Assembly: GCA_022592435.1 (NCBI GenBank)
Contig: JABYQS010000043.1
Span: forward strand, 177,465 to 241,464
DNA: 64,000 nt
Source: Cerioporus squamosus
Lineage: Eukaryota > Basidiomycota > Agaricomycetes > Polyporales > Polyporaceae
Direction: 5' to 3'
This document shows, piece after piece, positions 56,372-64,000 of this stretch. Each line of letters starts with the position of its first letter. The stretch's first letter is position 1. The notes beneath the pieces were generated by a model. It was given only the letters and a program-made list of their open reading frames with translations, ran no database searches and had not been told where the DNA came from. The position numbers were made by a program, and so were the translations under genes.

Positions 56372-59000
56372 TCGTCGTGGTCGGTCGCGAGGTTCCTGGG
56401 AACCGTCGGGCTCTAGGTCTTGATGGTGGTTGTCTATGGCTTGGCCGTTTACGATCGGCTGAAGCGGATGATAGCGGGAGGATTCCCGGGAGAAAGGAGA
56501 AACGGTCGTTTTGATAGGTGGTACGCGGAACCCGTATTACCGAGCCTACCGCCGCGGTCGCGAGGACGAGCCGGGCGGGATAGGGACGGTAACTATCCGG
56601 CTTCCTTCAGTCGGCTATGGGATCCTCGCTCCCTGAAGCGAGGACGAGCTTGAAGGGAGATGGAGTAGAGATGGAGAGAAGATAGTCAAGGAAAATCAGG
56701 ACACGAAGATGAGTCCGGCGAAAGATTGGTTGAGATACGGTGCACGAGAGTCCTGTCAAGGAGGTTCTCCTGCGAGAAATGTCAGAGCTTGAGTCACAGC
56801 AGGGTACATATGTTCAGACATACCACGGACGGATGACCACCTGTCAAAGAAGATACGTCAGCAACTGTTCTCAACAACGACTGGAAGGACAGCGGCGAAG
56901 GCTCGGCTAGCTCGACGTCGAACACGAGTGGCACGTCTAGCTACAACTCAATGGCGACAAAGAGCCATCGCGCGGTGGGGGAAGGCCGCAGTACCAGTAC
57001 AAAACTCTTTCGATGAACCCTTTGCGGGCGCGTGGTGATGTCATCGAATCGCGGCCGGTGACGAGGCAGTCGGGGCGAGCTTCGCGACGGAGGCCGCCTC
57101 TTCCAAGACAGAGAACAAAGGCGAGATGGCCAACGTGTTCGACACGAGCTGAGAAGACCCAGACCCTCGACGGAGATAGGGGCCCCGACGGCCACTGGCT
57201 AACGTACCCGCCTCGTGCGCGCAGCACGACGAACGGGGCGCCCCGTCCGAGAGCTCTCGTGGCCTCTCGAGCACGCAGCCCGCGCGACGGGGGTAGGGCG
57301 GGGAAGGGAGCCTCGCCCGGGCTTGGACGATTGCAGGAGATGACGCGAGAATGTGAAAACTTACTCGAGGGTCAACAGACGGAGGTCGTCGTTTCTCGCT
57401 TGGTCAGGAATGGTGGTGGGCGAGGGTCTGCGTCGTAGCCGAGCTCTCAGCGATACGACGGCAGACGATGTGCGCGCGAGCTTGGGTCTCCCTGCTCGGG
57501 TGGTCGACGGTGCTGACGGTGAGGACGAGGGCGAGGAGGGGGATCAGGCAGCGAGCAGCCCCCTCCTTCACTTTTCTTCATCGATCCCGCCAGCCAATCA
57601 CAGGCCACGGAAAGTGCCGGTCCTGTGTCTGCCTGCCAAATGCGGAAGCTGCACCGCTTAAATTCTCTTGCCGAGGTTTTGCCGCCCATCGCGAACATAT
57701 GGCCCGCCCGAGGGCAGTGACGCAGTCAGTGCAGTCACCGCAGTCGGTGTCCGGGTTTTACGATCCGCATGTTCACAGCTTGGAGACAGCAGCGAGGATC
57801 TGCATGTGCGCATGCGGCACACCTGAGTTTCATGGGCTGGCAAAGTGCAAAGTGCATCTTCGGGAGGATTGTAGACCCCGGGCGATAACCCTCACACCCC
57901 GCGGTTAACGGTATGCACAGAAGCCGAGGACGAGGCAGAAAGGTGTTCGGAGGATACGACTAGTCCGATCGTGGGCTGCTTACATAGAGGAGACAAGCGA
58001 ATTCCACTGAGTAGCTTTCCGAAACACATACTTTGTACAGCAGAGAACGAGCGTACCGGTAAGAGTAGGTGGTTGCAGATCCAGGCTCTCTAGGGCCCTG
58101 GAGTCAGATGGTCGTCGTTAGCAATTAGACAATGCATATCTGTATGCCGGCCTGGGCATCCGCATGTCGAAAGACTGTACTGGTAAACACAACCGGCCAG
58201 AACCATGATACGCTGGTAGAGAGGCAGAACATCCTCCTTGTCATTGACTTCGAGGATCCACAGGGTAACAGATCTTTCCACCACTGCTGGGCAGAAGGGG
58301 CAGGAGTGCGTCACGGCCATGGAGTCCCCGGGGTGGTGCCATCATGCTGTATATTAGCACATACTATATGTAGTGATGGGACAAGTCGCGACATGCCTAC
58401 AGTACGTAGTTGCTCTTAGGACGAATGGTCCCGGAGGGGATGAACACCGTCACCCGGACAATGACATATCAGTCGGAAGTAAATCTGGGGCCCGGGGCGA
58501 ACGACCGTGACTTTGAAGCCTTTCAACATAAATGGGACTTCAAGTTTGCATAAGTTGAACGGGTCGACATGTGGATACCTTTGAGAACGAAATGGATGCG
58601 ATGTGCTGTACGCGAGCAGTTTGTAGACACTGCTAGGAGGAGCTGAGGAGAGACAGCGGAGTTGACAGAGCCGCGTGTGCGAATCGATGATACTTATCTG
58701 CACGCCTGTCCCTGGCACGAGCAGCGCTGCGGCGCACACCGCGTCAAAAGCCATCATCCGCGAAACGTATCGGTTACACGCGTGCAAGGAGGAAGGGAGT
58801 AACTGTAGTAATGCAGACCGTGCAACGCACGAGGTTCCCATCATGGTCCGTGGTGCTGTGATCTCCTTCGTGACAGACTAGCCTACAGGATTTATGAATA
58901 CAGCGGCGAGCTCTACGAGTACAGGTGGTACACTTCTTTCCTGGAGTTCAAGTACGATCAATCATTCGACTCTAAGAACCATCCGAGTCAGGACAGGGCA
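56372..59000. other. 2.6-kb spacer upstream of ODC
   Basis: No gene recognised. It precedes the ODC start codon on the minus strand and would contain its promoter and any long leader; ODC mRNAs in many eukaryotes have long structured leaders with short upstream frames, but this cannot be shown from sequence alone. Confidence 0.4.
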
Positions 59001-60808
59001 CTACTCTTCCCCACCTCCACTGCTCTTCGGATAACTCGTCTGCGGAGGCGGTGGCGGAGGCATGGTTGCCGGTGTACCAGACCTCGGACTCGGCCGCAAG
59101 GCGCTGCTCGCCGCCGGGCCAAGCGGCATCCGTGCCGGTATGAGCGGCGAGTTCGAACCCGAGCCTCGATGTGGATAGCGACCGACCCCAGGATGGCTCG
59201 TCTGTCCCACGACAGTGGTGAACGGTAACGGGGATCCTCGGCTCGGTGCGGTGTACGGTGTTGATGAGATCGGAGCGGCGGTGGCCCAGGGCGCAGCGGT
59301 CGCCGAAGGCGCGGAAGTTGCAAAGGGCGCAGGGGTTGCAAATGGGGCAGGGGTCGGTGCAGTAGAGAGATCGTGATGCTGCGGTGCGTCCCACTCGAGG
59401 AGACCTCCCAGCGGGATGTGTTGCACCACTACGCGTTTCCCGAGTACCTCGGCCTATGCGGCTCCTCGTAAATCGGACCATACTACGCCGCAATCCCGCA
59501 CGTACCTCGTACATCTTGAACAGCCCAGTGTGCACCTTGCTCCAATGCTGGACCCCAGTAGCGATCGCGTAGAGTTGCGACGAGTGCTCGTGGAACGGGC
59601 CGGACTTGACTTCGTGGATCCGCATGATCGACATGAAGTACAAGTTCGTCGGCGGAAGCGGGGGTCGCAGGATCGCGTTCACGGGGATTTCTTGCTGATC
59701 TGCAGGAACAGACGCGCAGTTGTCAGCACGATGTCACTCCGCCTCGTAACCATCTGTCGATGGCGTCCTAGAGAGCGGCGGTCACTTGTGGTATAGTCCA
59801 GCGCCGCATCTCGGTGCCGAACTCTACTTGCACTCTTCCTCCGCACCCAAAGGTGCGGGCCCAAACGCCCGGGTCCGCTACAGCCCGTTCATGTAACCAG
59901 ACGCAGGCGGAGAAACCGACGCACCTCTGAGCTGCGCACTCCCGAAGATATAGCTCAAGAAGCTGTAGTCGTCGAGGCCCCACACGCCATGGCTCCCCGC
60001 GGGCTCGAGCTTGTACACGTCCTGCAGCCTCCAGCAGAGGCGCAGGTAGCGGACGAACACATTCAGGACGATCTGCCTCTCGATCCGAGGTTCCGGCTCC
60101 AGGAAGCGGAGAAGCGTCAGGCAGAGGAGGAAGAGCGCAAAGGACGTCTCGTGGCCGGTTCCGTAGTCCATGCGCGTGAAGGAGCCGAAGGAGGTTAGCA
60201 GGTAGGGTTCTATGAAGGGGAGCGCGGCGTGCAGCCGAGTCGGGAGAAGTTCCTTGAGGAGTGCAGTCGCTTCCTATACGACGCATGAACGTGCGTGTAC
60301 GCGGTCGCAAGGTTCGGCGGGGAGGAGATTGGTTTCAGCACGTCGCTGCAATTTAGTGAGGTTTGAAGGATGACGTACGTCCTCTAACCGCTTGCCCCAC
60401 GTCCGGAACGCGAGGTTCCCAAAGCGCTGCGGTGTGGGCAGTGGGGGGATCTCATCGATCCACCCGTCGAGCTTGTCGAGCATGGCGATGACAGCAGCGG
60501 CCGCCTTGGTGAGGAACGTGCATCAATTAGCTCTTTTCCTTCTCGAAATACAAAGAATCAGAGACAATTAGACCTACCGTGTCGGGCTCAGGGTCCTCGT
60601 ACGGCAGAGAGTACCCGACGACGGACTCGGCCAGCCTCCGGAGGAAAAGCGCGTAATCCTGGTATCCACGGGTGTGCTTCCAAGCCTCGACGTCTTCGTC
60701 TGTCTTAATGCGCAGCACTGGAATGTCCGTGGGATCTAAGCTAGATGCATCGATCCTGCGTAATGGCGGAAGAGCCAATGTCGTGGTCGAACTTGAAGAT
60801 GCAGCCAT
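59001..60808 (-). CDS. PP2A phosphatase activator (PTPA/Rrd type)
   Basis: Five exons (60808-60578, 60504-60379, 60273-59925, 59699-59506, 59453-59001) give 450 residues. PTPA is a peptidyl-prolyl isomerase-like chaperone that loads metal into and activates PP2A-type phosphatases. Family blocks seen in order are: [106 protein letters not shown] and [14 protein letters not shown]. The fourth intron side is long (225 nt) and can be read through for a short way, but only the AG at 59700 restores the conserved DQQEIPVNA. After the conserved core there is a ~125-residue tail of Ala/Pro/Thr-rich repeats (PAPFAT-like), so the protein is longer than the catalytic core. It is divergent from Ku70. Confidence 0.92.
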
Positions 60809-61342
60809 GCGTGGCGGCGTGGGTGACCGGTCACGTATGGTTCAGGAAAGGGATGTTTCTGCAGGCAGCGTGCTGCTATCAGAAGCTTCAGACTAGGTTC
60901 TAACAGGAGCAATCCGTCGGATGTTCAGACAGTAGTATGCTGTAGCTGGCATGAGCTAAACTGAAGGTGCAGCGGACACGATAGGACGAACCTGATGGTG
61001 CAACGCGTCTGTGCAAGCCCTACCTAACGGAGGCTCCAGATAGTCTGCCAATAGATCAAACGTGATGGTCGCAGCTAACAAACCTGAGTCACTGGCGCGG
61101 ATTGTGAAGTTCAAGAGCAAGTTCAAGGCTGCTATTGCGTAGTCACTCAGATAGGCGCTGTGGGGTTTGCTTGGTCACGTGCATTGACGCGTCGCGGTCG
61201 GCGTCTACGCGGAACCGCGGCGGTTCTCGCCTCACTACAACCCCTTCGTACTCAACCATCACGAGAAAGACTTCTGACCGACGTCCAGAGTTCTCGAGTG
61301 CACGAAGACCATCCCAGAGCTACAGAGAGCACAGGGCTCGTT
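60809..61342. promoter_or_regulatory. Divergent promoter region between PTPA and Ku70
   Basis: This 534-bp region lies between two start codons on opposite strands and must serve both genes. No specific binding motif is recognised with confidence. Confidence 0.45.
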
Positions 61343-64000
61343 ATGGCGCCCTTTGACGACTGGAACAAGATTGATGACGAAGAGGAGGAGGAACTGCAGG
61401 ACACCTCGGTACGTCGCGTCCAAGAACGCGTCGCGATTCAATGACATGCTAACATTCGTGTCTGGAAGCTCTACGAGGGGAAAAGAGACGTGATTCTTTT
61501 CTGCATTGATTGCTCGCCTTCCATGCTTGAGCTCTACGAAGACCCGCGCTACGAAGACGTGCAGACGTGCAAGCTACTCACAGCGCTCGAAGCCGCCATG
61601 CAGATTCAGAAAAGAAAGGTTCTTGTGGGCCCGAACGATGCGGTCGGGATTATGCTATTCAACACGGTGAGTCGCCCCAGCACTTCGCAGACCACCCGCC
61701 TCAAACCACCCCTTAATACCTCCATCACCTACGAACCCACGTGCTGGTGTCCGCAGACCAAGAGAAACGAGAGCGGCACGGCTGGTGCGGACCTCAAGAA
61801 GGGCACGTATGTGTATCAACCAATAGCTACCGTCGATGCGCCGAAGGTGATGGAACTTGCGCGGCTACTGGACGGTAAGTGCGCCACCCCCGGTCTATTA
61901 CCCAGGAGTTTAACCGCGGATGGTGCAGAGACGCGAGAGAAACCCGAGATACTTGCGGAGACATTCCCACCCATGACGGACAAGCGCGTTCCCGTGGGCG
62001 ACGTGTTTACGAGCTGCAATTGGGTTATCCGTGACGGGTACGCAGATCGTTGGCATGCCATGCGGCAGACGCTGACTGCTTAGTTCCAAGAGCACCCAAG
62101 ACTGCGACCAAACGCATATTCTTCATCACCGACGAAGACAACCCGCATCCAGGCGCAGCGAGCAGCCGTTTAATAACCTCCGCGCGCACTACCCTAATTG
62201 TACGTGAACCGCTGCGGCTTACGGGATTCCCCGCTAACCCTGTTTCCAGGACCTCGTGCAAGCCGGGGTCACTGTCGAGCCATTCTTCATCAGCACTGAG
62301 GAGAAGCCGTTTGACCCCTCGATTTTCTACTCTGTACGTATGCTTGCTGTTGCTTGTTCGCCTCGCATCTGAGTGAAACGCGATGGACAGTCCGTCCTCC
62401 TAGCAACAAACCTCACCGACTCCGACGACCTGGGCGAAGATGGGGAGGGACAGATCCTCCCTGAGTCCATCTCCATCGGGCGCATTGAGGAATTACTTGC
62501 GCAGATGCGCTTCCACGAAGTGCCAAAGAGAGCGCTGTTCAGCGTGCCGTTCACGCTTGCGCCTGACTTCACCATTGGAGTAAAAGGGTCAGTTATTTTT
62601 GCTATTCAGCGAGAACTCTTCGTGTAAATTGATGTGGGGTACCTTTTCCAGCTATGGTCTTATCTCTGAGCAGAAGAGAGGAGCGTACCGGTACTTCGCG
62701 GACCTCGGCGATAGGATGGAAGTCGTCACTTCGCGGACGGCTTACGTGGATGAGGTGAGCAGTACAGGTTAGCTCGCCCCGACGCACCCACGTTCAACCC
62801 GGATTCCCGTACCACAGGAGCGGGAGGCAGAAGCGGAGAAAGCTCAAATCCTATACGGGATGGATCTCGGTGCTCCATCGGCTGAGGTTGAGGAGGATGG
62901 TGGGGACGAGGCCAAGGCTGCGGATGAGGGAACCCGGTCGGTACCGCTCGGCAGTCGAGTGTTCTACACACAAGACGAGGTTCGCTCGTTCCGGACCCTT
63001 GGACTCGAGCCTGGTACGTCTGGACCCATACATCTTGAGCGACATACATGGCCCGGGCATTCAGTTGACCGCGTGGTTAGGGATCAAGCTGCTGGGTTTC
63101 AAAAGCCGGAAGGAGCTAGCCTTCGAGGACAACATCAAGCACTCCGTGTTCATCTACCCAGATGAGATGGTATGTCGCCGTTTCCCGGTCTCGGTTGCAT
63201 TCCTGCAGTCATCTCTGCTAACTCCACACGTTCCTGGAAAATTTGCGGGGCGCTTCTGCTAGACTTACTCTGGGAGCAAGCGCACCTTCACGGCACTGCT
63301 CAAGACGATGATCAAGAAGAAGAAGATTGCGATCGTCTGGCCCTTACTCGCCGAAACTCGTCGCCCATCTTCTGCGCCGTCCTTCCGCAGGTGAGCTCTC
63401 CAGCCTGATTATCGCCAATATACCCCCGCTTGGTAGATCGGCTCCAGGGTCCTCTGGCTCCGCCATACCCATGTGACAAACCTACTGAACGCCCGCGTCT
63501 TCCAGGAAGAGAAAGTGGACGAGAGCGGCTGCGAGAGCCGCCCGGATTCCATCTAATCCCGCTCCCATTCGCCGATGACATCCGGGCCGCACCAGTCGAG
63601 AGGGGCTTCCGCGGTAAGATCTTTGCCTCATGACAGTCACGGGCTCACCGAGTCTCTAAACTATGCATTGACGTTCCTGGACCGCTATCTCGCCTACGAA
63701 TGATTGGTTCCTATTGCCTACCGCAACGCCCGCGGAAACCTTGCCTCGGCGTGCGCAGCAAAGGATGAGCTCAAGGAGGCTGCCCGCAAGATTGTAGACA
63801 AGCTCCTGGTCAAGAATGGCTCGTATCCACCCGACTCCTATCCGAACCCTGGTGAGCTGCCGACGTATATCCCTTGTCACCCTTCCATTGCGCGCTCACA
63901 ATTACGGCAATTTTTCCCATGTTCCCTCTTCAGCTCTTGCGTATCACAACGCGCAACTCGAGGCCAGTGCGTTCCGTGAGGAATTCGACCCGGAGGCCTT
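61343..64000 (+). CDS. KU70: Ku70 subunit of the Ku DNA-end-binding complex (3' end outside window; two frame breaks)
   Basis: Fourteen exons are visible: 61343-61408, 61469-61666, 61757-61874, 61929-62037, 62091-62199, 62250-62333, 62391-62587, 62652-62754, 62818-63013, 63081-63169, 63263-63390, 63506-63613, 63759-63851 and 63934 to the edge. Ku70-Ku80 binds broken DNA ends and starts non-homologous end joining in the nucleus. The vWA-like N-terminal domain (DVILFCIDCSPSML, VGIMLFNT, PPMTDKRVPVGDVFTSCNWV, RIFFITDEDNPHP) leads into the Ku core (ISIGRIEELLAQMRFHEVPK, YGLISEQKRGAYRY, then LTRRNSSPIFCAVLPQ, PPGFHLIPLPFADDIR, NGSYPPDSYPNPALAYHNAQ). The frame is broken twice, at about 63330-63337 and 63525-63537; in each case one base is missing and the expected protein resumes at once. 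The gene is probably functional with consensus errors, since Ku70 is rarely lost. Confidence 0.9.

Noticed and set aside
59750..59924. Read-through of the third PTPA intron as coding (open to a stop at 59878, plus a further open piece to 59768)
   Set aside because: It has no similarity to the family, whereas splicing to 59699 restores the conserved sequence in phase.
1..64000. CRISPR arrays, bacterial operons, IS elements or prophage
   Set aside because: The genes are intron-rich and eukaryotic; no spaced direct repeats or prokaryotic signals were seen.

Overview
The window is nuclear DNA from a filamentous basidiomycete, most likely an Agaricomycete (a polypore-type genome would fit, but I cannot name the species). 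The reasons are: moderately GC-rich coding sequence; genes cut by many 50-60 nt GT-AG introns, including exons as short as 7-13 nt; and several members of the FunK1 fungal kinase family, which is expanded in mushroom-forming fungi. Exon models were read by eye from splice signals, reading phase and conserved motifs; nothing was aligned to a database.

Layout. 1-0.6 kb: an isochorismatase-like hydrolase, then 3.6 kb with no recognisable gene. 4.2-21.25 kb: a FunK1 island. Two near full-length FunK1 genes (A on the minus strand, B on the plus strand) lie head to head inside a ~4.1 kb inverted repeat (about 5390-9550 and 17050-21250). The 7.5 kb between the arms holds two ordinary genes, a small Hva1/TUDOR-domain protein and the ER-Golgi cargo receptor ERV41, plus 5'-truncated FunK1 relics. 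Another relic abuts the outer edge of the left arm. 21.7-24.2 kb: a 14-exon pepsin-like aspartic peptidase without signal peptide. 25.3 kb: a 199-bp MITE-like element. 26.0-39.1 kb: an F-box protein, a PTGR1-like reductase, an ankyrin-MYND protein, an SPX-domain phosphate transporter of the PHO87/90/91 type, a decayed F-box paralogue and a second MDR reductase. 40.0-44.3 kb: a Maf-type nucleotide pyrophosphatase and a SAM-domain, tail-anchored coiled-coil protein. 44.3-49.6 kb is gene-poor. 49.6-64.0 kb: an APSES/KilA-N DNA-binding protein, ornithine decarboxylase, a PP2A activator (PTPA) and, divergent from it, the 5' part of Ku70, which runs off the window.

Most of the non-FunK1 genes are single-copy housekeeping functions (polyamine synthesis, phosphate uptake, ER-Golgi traffic, phosphatase activation, DNA-end joining) with no evident shared pathway. 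The dynamic part is the FunK1 island: segmental duplication, inversion and decay around a block of conserved genes.

Reading caveat: at least six coding frames (isochorismatase, FunK1-A, ERV41, the F-box relic, and Ku70 twice) are each broken by exactly one apparently missing base. Because all shifts have the same sign, and at least three sit in or beside short C/G runs, consensus errors are more likely than six independent mutations, but reads would be needed to decide.
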